A stretch of 54,862 nt of DNA from Bacteroidales bacterium (GTDB taxonomy: Bacteria > Bacteroidota > Bacteroidia > Bacteroidales > UBA932): positions 1-54,862 of the forward strand of contig JAGCCX010000030.1 of the NCBI GenBank assembly GCA_017651465.1, read 5' to 3'. A program made the translations under genes and the position numbers. Below are positions 8,177-16,664 of the stretch, piece after piece; within the stretch, counting starts at the first letter, position 1, and each line of letters starts with the position of its first letter. The notes beneath the pieces are model-generated. The model searched no databases, had not been told where the DNA came from, and worked only from the letters and a program-made list of their open reading frames with translations.

Positions 8177-10229
8177 TGTCTTCAAGTCTTCTGAGGGTGC
8201 GGTGAATCTCGTCGGCAAGGGCGTCCGGGGTGACCTTGATCCCGCTCAGGCGCTGGTAAATCTCCTGCCGGCGGAAGGAATGGGTGTACCATCCGAGGGC
8301 CTCGGCCGCTTTGAGACGGAGGTTTTCGGGCGCTTTTTCGTCGCCCAGGACGGCAAACATAGGATCGATAGCCGCCGGGATGCAGGCGTTGCGCTGGTGG
8401 CTTATCGTTAACGCCCTGTCTTTCTCGCTGCCTTCTCCCTTTGCGAGAGCTTGCAGGTCGCCGTCGCTGCTGCGTATGCTGTTGCATATCCTCTTTACGC
8501 TGCTTTCAAAGTCCGCCGCCGTGGGCCAGATGCCGTCCCAGGCCGAGCGAAGTGCCTTTTCCACGCTCCCGGCGTTGTAAAGCGAAAAGGCGCTCAGGAG
8601 ATGAAAGCGCACTCTCGCTCCTTCTTGCGGGTCGAGATAGTGCCTGGCTATGGCCTCCAGCATATCCGGATCCCCGTAGTTCTCGGCGTAGCGCGCGGCC
8701 ATACGGCGAAGCATTTCGTACGGGTCGTCGAGGCCCTTCCGCAGCGCCGCGTCGATGATTTTAATGTCGGAAGCCTCGCGCATAATGTAGTAGAATGCCT
8801 CCAGACGCACATTCATCGAAGGGTCGTCCGAGAGAATCTGCAAGCATTTTTCCGCGCTGTAGCGCCCGTCGTGAATAGCTTTGCCGCGCAGCGAATCGGG
8901 GCTCTTGGCCTTGGAAGGGGCAAAACTGAAGGTGGGATCGCCGAAGAGGTGCGACTCGAGAGTCATATAATTGCGGACCCATTCGCCTACGCAAGTGCCC
9001 GAAATGAGCAGGCCGGCGAGCTCGTTTTTCCAGTGGTCCTGGATGATGTTTACCGAGTTTGCCGTAACCGCCAGAGTGCGGCTGCCGTGAGCGAAGGCGT
9101 AGCGCGAAGCCACATAATCATCGTGCAGGAAAGCTCCGTTGAAGCAGGCATCGAGAAGGATGACCTTGGCACCGGACCGGTAGCCGTTTAGATCTTCGAG
9201 CGTAATGTCCACGGCGGCCGCCCGCAGTGAATCGGCGCGGCTCACCTCAGCATCGTCCCATCCTTCCAGCCAGGAGGCGGGCACGTCGAACGACTGGCAC
9301 AGTTCGGCGGCCGTTGCCTCCTTGTTTTTAGATCTGCGCATACGGGCGCGCAAGGCTGACTTTACATTGTTGATATGCTCGCTCGTCATATAGGTGTAGG
9401 GCTCCTTGCTGATGTACTGGGCTCCCACTGCTCCGTGGCTGTGGATGTGGGCGAAATCAACGTCCGGGTCGGCGAGGGCGGCCATAAGGCGGGTGCGGGT
9501 AAAGAGATCTTCGTCGAAATTGAGGAAGCGTACCCGGCCCCGGGGCTCTTTGAGCGCAAACTGTTCGTAGTAAGCGCGTTCCTCGTCGATGCGGGCGTTG
9601 ATGCTCTCGGAACTGTTGCCGTGGCCTCCGAAATGGAATACTTCGTCCAGCTGATCCTTGCTGCTTTTTGCCGAGGCCGCCTTGTCGAGAAAATCGCTGA
9701 TAAGCTCGGTAAAACTGTGCTCCGGATCGGCCTTGGAAGGCTTGATGCGGGCCGTGTAGATGTCGCACCTGATTCTCTGCGCCCCCTCGGGAGAGAGGTC
9801 GTAGTAGTACAGGAGGCCATCCTGGCTAATGAAGTCGAAACGCAGCGAGAAGCAGTCGTAAAAGCGGTCGGAGGGGACGGAAGATCGCTTGATGGGCATA
9901 CCGGGGTTCATCTTGAACGCCGTACACAGGTGGTGCGAGCGGCGTATCATCGGAACGGGTATGTCTCCCACCAGCACGGCGCCTTCGAGCCCCTTGGTGC
10001 GATGCAGCAGCATCAGGGTGTCTCTCAGGCGTTCCGGGGTCCAGAGGGCAGAGAGTATCAGTACGTTCTTGCGGTCGTATTGCTTGATGGCGTCGGCATA
10101 GCGCTGCACCGAGGGAGCGGTAAGCTCGTAAGTGGCGGAATCGACGACCACCGCTACTGCCGTTCTGCAACGGGCTTGAAGCGTAACGGCGGCAAACAAG
10201 ACCGAAAGAGTAATCAGAAGCTTGTTCAT
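8160..10229 (-). CDS. Gingipain-family (C25-like, clan CD) cysteine peptidase with HEAT-like repeats
   Basis: 689 residues with an N-terminal signal peptide (cleavage near residue 19). The segment HIHSHG (His265) and the segment VILLDACFNGAF (Cys362) match the His-Gly and Cys positions of clan CD peptidases; the DACxNG pattern and a later LFGDPTF (about 428-434) are specifically reminiscent of family C25 (gingipains). A second HG motif, FHFGGHGNS, lies at 198-206. From about 450 to 680 the chain is helical with repeated DDPxxxVRxxAxxxI units, i.e. HEAT-like repeats, an uncommon companion for C25. There is no PorSS C-terminal sorting domain, so it is probably periplasmic or exported by another route. 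It overlaps both neighbours (4 bp upstream, 17 bp downstream). P. gingivalis gingipains mature fimbrillin lipoproteins; the gene just upstream here is fimbrillin-like, so a processing role is plausible inference. Confidence 0.82.
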   Translation of the reverse strand: MNKLLITLSVLFAAVTLQARCRTAVAVVVDSATYELTAPSVQRYADAIKQYDRKNVLILSALWTPERLRDTLMLLHRTKGLEGAVLVGDIPVPMIRRSHHLCTAFKMNPGMPIKRSSVPSDRFYDCFSLRFDFISQDGLLYYYDLSPEGAQRIRCDIYTARIKPSKADPEHSFTELISDFLDKAASAKSSKDQLDEVFHFGGHGNSSESINARIDEERAYYEQFALKEPRGRVRFLNFDEDLFTRTRLMAALADPDVDFAHIHSHGAVGAQYISKEPYTYMTSEHINNVKSALRARMRRSKNKEATAAELCQSFDVPASWLEGWDDAEVSRADSLRAAAVDITLEDLNGYRSGAKVILLDACFNGAFLHDDYVASRYAFAHGSRTLAVTANSVNIIQDHWKNELAGLLISGTCVGEWVRNYMTLESHLFGDPTFSFAPSKAKSPDSLRGKAIHDGRYSAEKCLQILSDDPSMNVRLEAFYYIMREASDIKIIDAALRKGLDDPYEMLRRMAARYAENYGDPDMLEAIARHYLDPQEGARVRFHLLSAFSLYNAGSVEKALRSAWDGIWPTAADFESSVKRICNSIRSSDGDLQALAKGEGSEKDRALTISHQRNACIPAAIDPMFAVLGDEKAPENLRLKAAEALGWYTHSFRRQEIYQRLSGIKVTPDALADEIHRTLRRLEDNAHTK

Positions 10230-12688
10230 TTCTCGATGACGGGACGTATGGGGTAAACGTACTGGCGGTTGCTGCCGTAAGTTGTGTTGACCGCGCCCTT
10301 GTTGTAGCAGGTCATACTGAAACCGGAAGTGCCGTTGTTGGCGTTGCCGGACCAGTAGGAGAAGCCGGTGCCCACGTTCCGCAGCGAGGCGTTTACCTTG
10401 CTGGAACTGGTGTTGGTGGTGGACATCGATCCGGTGGCGGGATAGAAAGTGGTGGTTCCTCCCTGGTTGGGAGCTGTGTAGAACAGCATTCCGTTATTGA
10501 ACTCTCCTTGCGAATTGTCTTTGCTGAAGGCGCTCCAGGCTCCGATAGGAGGCAGGGTGCATCCCACCGGGCAGGGGTCATAGACGCTCTTGACTATGGG
10601 AAGGGCGTTCTCCTCGGACGAGCTGCTGCTCGAGAATATCGCCTGGGTGGCGTTCCAGATGTTGGCGTAAACCCCGTCTCCGCCGGAACTGAGGTTGTAG
10701 TGCGTGGGATGGCCGATGTATGAGGCGATGTCGTTGCCCAGCACAGCGGCGCGGGTGCCCACGGTATCGCGCATCTCGGTGGTGAACCATACTTTCTTGG
10801 TGGCGTCAACCGTAACCTCGCAAGGAACTCCGTCGCTTGCGGGGAACGGGTCCTTGCGTCCCCACTGGTAGAACGGACAGTAACCGATGACGCTCTCGGG
10901 GAGGGTTCCGGCAAGCTGCTCGAGCGTAAACTCAATAACTTTGCCGCTGCTCTTTTCGGTAATGCGCACTCCGGTCCTGTGACCCTGGTAGGTAATGGCG
11001 CCCAGGAAAGGAGCCACCCAGCCCACATTGACGGGGCTGAACTGGTAAGTCTTGTTGGCCTTGTTGGTTATCGTTACTGGCGTGAGGTCCTGGGCTGTGG
11101 CGCCGCAAACCCATATATGCCAGCTCCATACGATCTTGCCTTCGGAGTCGAGGGCGCTGATGAGGGCGTTGCCCTCGCGTATGGTGGCGGCCGGCACTTC
11201 GAAGCAAATAACGTCGTTCACGCTGCCGGAGCCCTTGAGCTTGATTTTTTGGACGAGTCCCAGCGCATCCTCCCATTCGAGGCGGGCGCTTACCGCCTTT
11301 GCGCCTGAACCGTTGATGTAAGGTCCCGTGATGCCCTTGCCGTCAGCCCCGATGAAAGGGGATAGGCACGACTTGGCGCCTGCCGGGGGAGCGTAGGCCG
11401 TCTTGTTGTCGGCACCGCCCTTGATGGCATTGCCGTACACGAGAGGGAATGAATACCAGCCCGGGGTGGTGACTACGTAGCAGTTGGCCGTGTTGACGCC
11501 GCTGAGCGATGCGCCCATCAGCGTGTTGTTGTCGGTCGAGAGGTCGATGGGTTCGTCCATCGTGCCCCTTATGCGGGAGCCGCGCAGGCGGCTTACATTT
11601 TCGTTCAGGCCGCCGCTCTCTTCGGTGGGCAGCAGTTCGAGGATGCCGCTGCCGGCGCTGATGCCGGTCCTGAGTCTCGAAGGAGCCTCGGAAACGGGGG
11701 AGGAAGAACCGTCAAGGAAGTATTCCACGTCCACCGAACCGCTGCTCTTGAGATTGTAAGACAGCGAGTTGATGCCGGAATAAGAATACACAAGATGCTT
11801 TTCCTGCCCGGGATAAACGACTCCGGAGTTCTGTCCGTCGTCGTACTCGAAGCAGAAGGCCCCGTCTTCAGGTATCAGGGTAAGGGCGAGCGCTCCGGTA
11901 CGTACGCGGCTGCAGCGCTTGGCACTCAATGCTTTGCCGGTGCTCTTCTCGACGCTTCCGCCCTTGCCGCTAAGGGTGACGGTTACACCCTTCTTGAACT
12001 CCTGGGGGGCGATTGCAAGATAGTAAACGCCCTTTTCCAGAACCGCTCCGCCGTCGGAAATGCTGACTTCATTTATGCCGTCCACGATGGTGGGGTCGGG
12101 CGCCTCCGAAGTGGATGCCGTCATTCGTAGGGAACCGGCTATAGGCTCGCCGTTGTTACCACGGAACGAAATCTTGTCCACTCCGTCGGTCTGGAGGTCG
12201 ATTTCGACCAGGCACACGCAGGGTCTGAACACGAATTCCTTGGTCTTGCTGGCAGCTACCGCCACGATATTGCTGAACTGGCCGCGTATGGCTTTCTGCT
12301 CGGCGGGCAGGGTGGTGGTTATCGTACCGGTGGTATTGCTGGCGTTCTCGTCGAACGGATAAAGGGCATAATAGGTGCTGATTGCGGGAAGGGGATCTCC
12401 TTCAAGCCAGGTAGAAGTGCCCGTGAGAGTGACGGTAAAGGGATACTTGTCGTTCTTGTTGAAAATGCATACTACATCCTTGCCTTTTTCCCAGCAAATG
12501 GTGTATGCGTCGGTAAGGAAGGCCTTTGTGGCCTCGGCCGGGCTGATTCCCTGGGTGCCGGGGAAAAACTCGGTGCCGGTAACTTCAAAGCGTACGCGCT
12601 CCTGCTGGGGAAGGGTCTCAAGACCTTCTTTGGCGCAAGATACGATGGCAGCGGCGGCTGCAAGCAAAAAGAATAATGACTTTTTCAT
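10226..12688 (-). CDS. Fimbrillin-like lipoprotein with FISUMP-type C-terminus
   Basis: 820 residues. The N-terminus MKKSLFFLLAAAAAIVSC carries a lipobox (Cys18). Residues about 40-270 follow the Mfa-like fimbrillin pattern: TKAFLTD, STYYALYPFDENA, LPAEQKAIRGQF, FRPCVCLVEIDL, NNGEPIAGS and GVYYLAIAPQEFKKGV. A middle beta-rich region (about 290-620) contains ANCYVVTTPGWYSFPLVYGN. The last 115 residues start at VYDPCPVGCTLPP and end YPIRPVIEK, a FISUMP-like domain. It overlaps the peptidase gene by 4 bp and starts 12 nt after the 42-residue peptide gene, with GAGGG as an unusually good ribosome site. Type V pilins are made as lipoproteins and cut by C25 peptidases, which would fit the next gene; this protein is larger than a typical pilin, so it could instead be an anchored adhesin. 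Confidence 0.8.
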   Translation of the reverse strand: MKKSLFFLLAAAAAIVSCAKEGLETLPQQERVRFEVTGTEFFPGTQGISPAEATKAFLTDAYTICWEKGKDVVCIFNKNDKYPFTVTLTGTSTWLEGDPLPAISTYYALYPFDENASNTTGTITTTLPAEQKAIRGQFSNIVAVAASKTKEFVFRPCVCLVEIDLQTDGVDKISFRGNNGEPIAGSLRMTASTSEAPDPTIVDGINEVSISDGGAVLEKGVYYLAIAPQEFKKGVTVTLSGKGGSVEKSTGKALSAKRCSRVRTGALALTLIPEDGAFCFEYDDGQNSGVVYPGQEKHLVYSYSGINSLSYNLKSSGSVDVEYFLDGSSSPVSEAPSRLRTGISAGSGILELLPTEESGGLNENVSRLRGSRIRGTMDEPIDLSTDNNTLMGASLSGVNTANCYVVTTPGWYSFPLVYGNAIKGGADNKTAYAPPAGAKSCLSPFIGADGKGITGPYINGSGAKAVSARLEWEDALGLVQKIKLKGSGSVNDVICFEVPAATIREGNALISALDSEGKIVWSWHIWVCGATAQDLTPVTITNKANKTYQFSPVNVGWVAPFLGAITYQGHRTGVRITEKSSGKVIEFTLEQLAGTLPESVIGYCPFYQWGRKDPFPASDGVPCEVTVDATKKVWFTTEMRDTVGTRAAVLGNDIASYIGHPTHYNLSSGGDGVYANIWNATQAIFSSSSSSEENALPIVKSVYDPCPVGCTLPPIGAWSAFSKDNSQGEFNNGMLFYTAPNQGGTTTFYPATGSMSTTNTSSSKVNASLRNVGTGFSYWSGNANNGTSGFSMTCYNKGAVNTTYGSNRQYVYPIRPVIEK

Positions 12689-12700
12689 ACAGCAACCCTC

Positions 12701-12829
12701 CTACCATTCCCAGTTAATGTTTTCCGACTCGGTGAAGTCCTCCGACGAGCTCCCCGTAAGGCTCTCGCAGATGATCAGGACGGGGCTGTACTCCGCAGCC
12801 TCGGTGTGCGGTTTGATGTACTGTCTCAT
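12701..12829 (-). CDS. 42-residue peptide gene within the operon
   Basis: A short frame reads MRQYIKPHTEAAEYS... and ends NINWEW. Its ATG (12829) overlaps the TGA of the ATPase gene as ATGA, and its TAG lies 12 nt before the lipoprotein ATG, so it fills the gap exactly as a coupled gene would. The first half is basic with the M-(K/R)-xYIKPxT start seen in many short Bacteroidota frames; residues 16-22 are hydrophobic (PVLIICE); the tail is acidic and Ser-rich with paired Trp (INWEW). There is no signal peptide. It could be a secreted or processed peptide precursor, a structural small protein or a translational coupler. No function is established that I can recall. Its neighbours include a peptidase and a receptor, which makes a peptide-precursor role worth testing. 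Confidence 0.6.
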   Translation of the reverse strand: MRQYIKPHTEAAEYSPVLIICESLTGSSSEDFTESENINWEW

Positions 12830-13980
12830 ATTTTTATCTCAAAATAATATTTCGTTACCCAGTATTCGAAAAGAGGATCGATGATGTGCGGAACGTCTTC
12901 TTCGTCAAAGGTCAGGATTTCTTTCTTGCAGAGGGCGTCCTTGAGGCGCCTGACGTTTGCCGACGAGTTGAGCCCGTAGCGGTGAATGACCTCGGCGCTG
13001 CTGAATTTGCTGTGCCCGTCGATAACGGCGCGCAGCAGGCCCACCTGGAAAGTGGTAAGGTCGCTCATCGTGGCCTTGAAACGGGGCTCGTGCATCGCCA
13101 GCAGCTGCGAGAGGGCCTCTATCAGCACGGGTTCGGTCATATAACCCTTGGAGAGCGAGTCGCAGATGGCGGCGAAGGTATTGATATAGAAAGCGTTGCT
13201 CTTGAACAGCTGGCACGCTCCGAGCATCAGGGCCCGGTCCACGACCTTTCCGCTTGACAGGAAGCCCCTGTTTACCGATTCGGCAATGTCTTTGGTGTCG
13301 ATCGCGCCCAGGGCCACTCTCTCCACTTGTCGGTAGAAGTATTTGTGGTGCTCGAAGATCTCTTTCATCGCGTTGACTTGCGAGCCGTAGAGGATGTAGC
13401 AGGCGGCAGCCCGGTCTTCGGGTGTGCGGGCCTTGAACACTTCCTGCAGCAGGCGGCAGAGCCGGTCGCCGTCTTCGGTCAGCATAACGTTCTGGAAGTC
13501 GTCGATGCAAACGAAGAGTTTGCGCCCGTCCGAGCGTGCCAGGCGGTAGGGGAGGCTCAGCAGGGAGCGTATGTCCTCCTCGTTGATGTCCCAGTTGAGC
13601 GAGAGTATGGAGCCGCTGTCCTGATATGCCGTTTGGTCGAAGATGAAATGCGTGCCCTGGAAGTGGGTCGCCACCAGGCGGTCGTATTCGTCGGGGGTGG
13701 TGCCGTAGAGCTTGATTATCGAAGAGCCCAGATGCAGGCAGAAATCATTGATGGTCCGGATGTTGAGCAGCGAGAGCGAGGCTATGCGGAATTGCTGCGA
13801 GGATATCTTCATATCGAAGAACACTTGCTGCAGCAGCGAATCCTTGCCGGCCTTGGGGGGCTCGTACATCACTACATTTTCGCCTTCACGTATCAGATTG
13901 CCCAGAATTGCCGTCTCGGCCTTGCGCCCGATGAAGTGGCGTCCGGTTACAGGTTTATTGTAAATAAAAGGAGCATCCAT
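12826..13980 (-). CDS. AAA ATPase of the archaeal-type (ATPase_2-like) family with winged-helix C-terminus
   Basis: 384 residues from ATG 13980 (MDAPFIYNKPV); the frame continues upstream to 14046 but that would run into the predicted promoter. GRKAE (about 19) and VVMYEPPKAGKDSLL (about 37-51) form the Walker A region, and KLFVCIDDFQNV (about 163-174) the Walker B. Near the end, SSAEVIHRYGLNSSANVRRLKDALCKK looks like a winged-helix segment, followed by DPLFEYWVTKYYF, a common ending of this family. Proteins of this type in Bacteroidales have no agreed function; some may couple ATP hydrolysis to DNA binding or stress sensing. Its TGA overlaps the start of the 42-residue peptide gene. It is the first gene of the operon, so a regulatory or assembly role for the downstream surface proteins is inference. 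Confidence 0.82.
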   Translation of the reverse strand: MDAPFIYNKPVTGRHFIGRKAETAILGNLIREGENVVMYEPPKAGKDSLLQQVFFDMKISSQQFRIASLSLLNIRTINDFCLHLGSSIIKLYGTTPDEYDRLVATHFQGTHFIFDQTAYQDSGSILSLNWDINEEDIRSLLSLPYRLARSDGRKLFVCIDDFQNVMLTEDGDRLCRLLQEVFKARTPEDRAAACYILYGSQVNAMKEIFEHHKYFYRQVERVALGAIDTKDIAESVNRGFLSSGKVVDRALMLGACQLFKSNAFYINTFAAICDSLSKGYMTEPVLIEALSQLLAMHEPRFKATMSDLTTFQVGLLRAVIDGHSKFSSAEVIHRYGLNSSANVRRLKDALCKKEILTFDEEDVPHIIDPLFEYWVTKYYFEIKI

Positions 13981-14000
13981 TATAAAACAACTATGTTTCA

Positions 14001-14031
14001 CAAATATGATTAAGATTTTTCTAAAAAGCAA
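14001..14031 (-). promoter_or_regulatory. Probable promoter of the ATPase/peptidase/receptor operon
   Basis: On the minus strand TTG (14031-14029) is followed after 20 nt by CATATTTG (14008-14001), one base off the Bacteroidota -7 consensus TAnnTTTG. The ATG at 13980 lies 20 nt downstream. It overlaps in space with the divergent rplU promoter. Confidence 0.55.
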
Positions 14032-14034
14032 GTA

Positions 14035-14064
14035 TTGGAAAATCAATAATAATTACTAACTTTG
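14035..14064 (+). promoter_or_regulatory. Promoter of rplU-rpmA
   Basis: TTG at 14035-14037, a 19-nt spacer and an exact TAACTTTG at 14057-14064 match the Bacteroidota primary sigma promoter (-33 TTG, -7 TAnnTTTG). Confidence 0.8.
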
Positions 14065-14147
14065 CGGTCCATTTTATGACCGATGAGCCCGATAAGATCT
14101 GCCGCTTCGCAGACGCTCACGGCCCAAACATTTAAAAGAATTGTTTG
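14065..14147 (+). promoter_or_regulatory. rplU 5' leader
   Basis: About 80 nt separate the -7 box from the rplU ATG. It contains a small stem (TCTGC near 14098 with GCAGA) and could hold an autoregulatory structure as L21 leaders do in some other bacteria, but I see no recognised motif. Confidence 0.3.
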
Positions 14148-14459
14148 ATGTACGCAATCGTAGACATTGCAGGCCAGCAGTTTAAAGTAGAGGCTGGCAA
14201 CGAAATCTTTGTGCAGAGGCTTGCCGATGCCAAGGGTGCTGATGTAGAGTTCGACAAGGTACTCCTCGTCGCCGACGGAGAGGCCGTTAAGGTCGGAACT
14301 CCTTATGTAGAGGGAGCCATTGTCAAGGCTACCGTTCTGGATGACGACGCCAAGGCCGACAAGGTCCTCGTGTTCAAGAAGATCCGTCGCAAGGGCTTCC
14401 AGAAGCTCAACGGTCATCGTCAGAAACTTACCAAGATCAAAATCAACGCAATCGCTTAA
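14148..14459 (+). CDS. rplU: 50S ribosomal protein L21 (bL21)
   Basis: 103 residues, the normal length. [19 protein letters not shown] and the ending [15 protein letters not shown] are diagnostic of L21, which binds 23S rRNA in the large subunit. ATG 14148 is preferred over the in-frame TTG one codon earlier. rpmA (L27) follows after 5 nt, the usual order, and both depend on the promoter at 14035-14064. Confidence 0.98.
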   Translation: MYAIVDIAGQQFKVEAGNEIFVQRLADAKGADVEFDKVLLVADGEAVKVGTPYVEGAIVKATVLDDDAKADKVLVFKKIRRKGFQKLNGHRQKLTKIKINAIA

Positions 14460-14464
14460 GAATT

Positions 14465-14725
14465 ATGGCACACAAGAAAGGTCAATCCAGTTCAAAGAAC
14501 GGACGTGAATCACAAAGCAAACGCTTGGGTCTCAAGAAATTCGGCGGCGAGGTCGTAAAGGCCGGCAACATTATCGTACGCCAGAGGGGTACGGTCCACA
14601 ATCCCGATGTGAACGTTGGGATGGGCAAGGATCACACTCTTTATGCGCTTATCGACGGCACAGTGAAGTTCTCCCGCAAGAGAGGAGACAAGTCCTACGT
14701 GTCAGTGCTCCCTTTTGAGAACTGA
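14465..14725 (+). CDS. rpmA: 50S ribosomal protein L27 (bL27)
   Basis: 86 residues. [20 protein letters not shown] and [10 protein letters not shown] are diagnostic. L27 reaches toward the peptidyl-transferase centre. The N-terminus begins directly with MAHKKG, without the extra Firmicute-type leader that needs cleavage. It is cotranscribed with rplU. Confidence 0.98.
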   Translation: MAHKKGQSSSKNGRESQSKRLGLKKFGGEVVKAGNIIVRQRGTVHNPDVNVGMGKDHTLYALIDGTVKFSRKRGDKSYVSVLPFEN

Positions 14726-14747
14726 TCTCGAAGGTTTTATGTAGATC

Positions 14748-14792
14748 AATGACTTGCACTTCGGGATCGGGGTAGCGGGTCATTTTTTTTTA
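14748..14792 (+). terminator. Possible weak terminator after rpmA
   Basis: AATGAC (14748-14753) can pair with GTCATT (14779-14784) just before T-rich sequence (14783-14792). The loop is long (25 nt), so stability is doubtful; partial read-through into serS is likely. Confidence 0.3.
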
Positions 14793-14804
14793 ATTTGAAC
14801 AGTT

Positions 14805-16076
14805 ATGTTGACGCTCAAGATGCTCCGTGACGATCCGAAAGGGGTCGTGGAGAAACTTAAAATCAAGAACTTCGACGCGCAGCCCATAGTGGACAAGGTG
14901 CTTGAACTGGACACGCGCCGCCGTAATTTCCAGACCGAGGCCGACGCTCTTCTTGCGACCCAGAAGCAGAAGGCCGCCGAAATAGGCACCCTGATGAAGC
15001 AGGGTCTCAAAGACCAGGCGGAGAAGGCCAAGGAGGCCGTCGCCGCTCTCAAGGCACGTTCGGCCGAACTCCTGTCCAAGATGGACGAGGCCGCTTCCGA
15101 GATGGAACGCAACCTGGTGCTTATGCCCAACGTCCCTTGCTCCCTTGTCAAGCCCGGCGCAGGCGCCGAAGACAACGAGGTGGTCAAGATGGGGGGCCCT
15201 GAGGTGAAGCTCCCCGAGGGCGCTCTGCCTCATTGGGACCTTGCCAAGAAGTATGATATTATCGACTTTGACCTGGGCGTCAAGATTACCGGAGCCGGTT
15301 TCCCTGTCTATAAGGGCAAGGGAGCCAAGCTCCAGAGGGCTCTTATCAATTTCTTCCTCGACTGCAATACCGCAGCCGGGTACAAAGAGGTCGAGCCTCC
15401 AGTAATGGTAAACCGCGACTCTGGTTTCGGCACCGGCCAGCTGCCCGACAAAGAGGGCCAGATGTACCACGCTGAGGTGGACGATTTTTATATGGTCCCC
15501 ACTGCCGAGGTGCCCGTCACCAACATCTTCAGGGATGTGATCCTGACCGCGGAGCAGATTCCCCAGCGCCTTACGGCCTACACTCCTTGCTTCCGCAGGG
15601 AGGCCGGCTCGTACGGCAAGGACGTCAGGGGCCTGAACCGCCTCCATCAGTTTGACAAAGTGGAGATCGTGCGTGTGGAAAAGCCGGAAGACAGTTACCG
15701 TGCACTCGACGAGATGGTCGCCCACGTGGAGGGCATCGTCAACAAGCTCGGGCTCAAGTACCGCATCCTCCGTCTGTGCGGAGGAGATATGTCCTTCACT
15801 TCGGCCATTACCTACGACTTCGAGTTGTGGAGCGCCGCCCAGGGCCGCTGGCTGGAGATAAGCTCGGTGAGCAACTTCGAGACTTACCAGTCGAACCGCC
15901 TGCACTGCCGCTACCGCGACGAGAACGGCAAGACCCAGCTCGCCCACACCCTCAACGGCAGTTCGCTGGCCCTTCCCAGGGTGGTGGCCGCCCTTCTGGA
16001 AGACAACCAGACACCGGACGGAATAGTCATCCCCGAAATACTGCGTCCTTACACCGGCTTTGATGTAATTGATTAA
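14805..16076 (+). CDS. serS: Seryl-tRNA synthetase
   Basis: 423 residues, the family's usual size. It charges tRNA-Ser with serine in the cytoplasm. Residues 1-110 form the antiparallel coiled-coil arm (MLTLKMLRDDPKGVVEKL, then long Lys/Glu/Ala-rich helices). Class II motif 2 is visible as FRREAGSYGKDVRGLNRLHQF and motif 3 near NGSSLALPRVVAALLEDNQ. The gene lies 79 nt after rpmA and its end overlaps the ruvC start by 8 bp. Confidence 0.98.
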   Translation: MLTLKMLRDDPKGVVEKLKIKNFDAQPIVDKVLELDTRRRNFQTEADALLATQKQKAAEIGTLMKQGLKDQAEKAKEAVAALKARSAELLSKMDEAASEMERNLVLMPNVPCSLVKPGAGAEDNEVVKMGGPEVKLPEGALPHWDLAKKYDIIDFDLGVKITGAGFPVYKGKGAKLQRALINFFLDCNTAAGYKEVEPPVMVNRDSGFGTGQLPDKEGQMYHAEVDDFYMVPTAEVPVTNIFRDVILTAEQIPQRLTAYTPCFRREAGSYGKDVRGLNRLHQFDKVEIVRVEKPEDSYRALDEMVAHVEGIVNKLGLKYRILRLCGGDMSFTSAITYDFELWSAAQGRWLEISSVSNFETYQSNRLHCRYRDENGKTQLAHTLNGSSLALPRVVAALLEDNQTPDGIVIPEILRPYTGFDVID

Positions 16077-16626
16077 GAGCAGCACCATACTAGGTATCGA
16101 TCCCGGAACCAACCTCCTTGGTTTCGGGATTGTACGTGTGGATGCGGCAGGCAAACCCCACTTTGTGGATATGGGGGTGCTGGACCTGCGCCGGGTTGAG
16201 GACCTGTACGAGAAGCTGCACATCATCTTCGACAAGGTTTGCGCCCTGTGCGATCTTCACCACCCGGACGACCTGGCCATTGAATCGCCCTTCTACGGGC
16301 GTAACGCCCAGGTTATCTTCAAGCTCGGCCGTGCCCAGGGAGCAGCAATGGCCGCCGCCCTCACCCGGGGCGCCAAAGTTTACGAATATGCTCCCCGAAA
16401 AGCTAAACAGGCCATTTGCGGCAACGGAGCAGCGAGCAAGGAGCAGGTGGCCCTGATGGTCGAGAAGACTCTCGCAATCGACATCGACCCCAAACACCTC
16501 GACGCTACCGATGCGCTCGCCATTGCGATGTGCCATTTCTACCAGATGACAAGTCCTCTGGTAGGCAAGGGTAACGGTGGCTCCTGGGAAAAATTCATCG
16601 CCGCCAATCCCGACAGGGTAAAATGA
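16069..16626 (+). CDS. ruvC: Holliday junction endonuclease RuvC
   Basis: 185 residues with a TTG start at 16069 that overlaps the end of serS by 8 bp. RuvC resolves Holliday junctions with RuvAB. The four acidic metal ligands are present: Asp11 (GIDPGTN), Glu72 (IESPF), Asp145 and Asp148 (HLDATDALAIA). The C-terminus has about 10 additional residues after the core. A 7-bp inverted repeat (16640-16646 with 16658-16664) lies between ruvC and the next ATG. Confidence 0.97.
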   Translation: MIKSSTILGIDPGTNLLGFGIVRVDAAGKPHFVDMGVLDLRRVEDLYEKLHIIFDKVCALCDLHHPDDLAIESPFYGRNAQVIFKLGRAQGAAMAAALTRGAKVYEYAPRKAKQAICGNGAASKEQVALMVEKTLAIDIDPKHLDATDALAIAMCHFYQMTSPLVGKGNGGSWEKFIAANPDRVK

Positions 16627-16664
16627 TTAAACTTTGAAGAACCTTTTGCGTCTAACCAAAGGTT

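Noticed and set aside
13981-14046. Longer N-terminus of the AAA ATPase starting at 14046
   Set aside because: It would place the start inside the predicted promoter; the residues added do not fit the family's start, while MDAPFIYNK does.
14790-16235. 481-residue minus-strand frame over serS
   Set aside because: Antisense shadow of a universally conserved gene.
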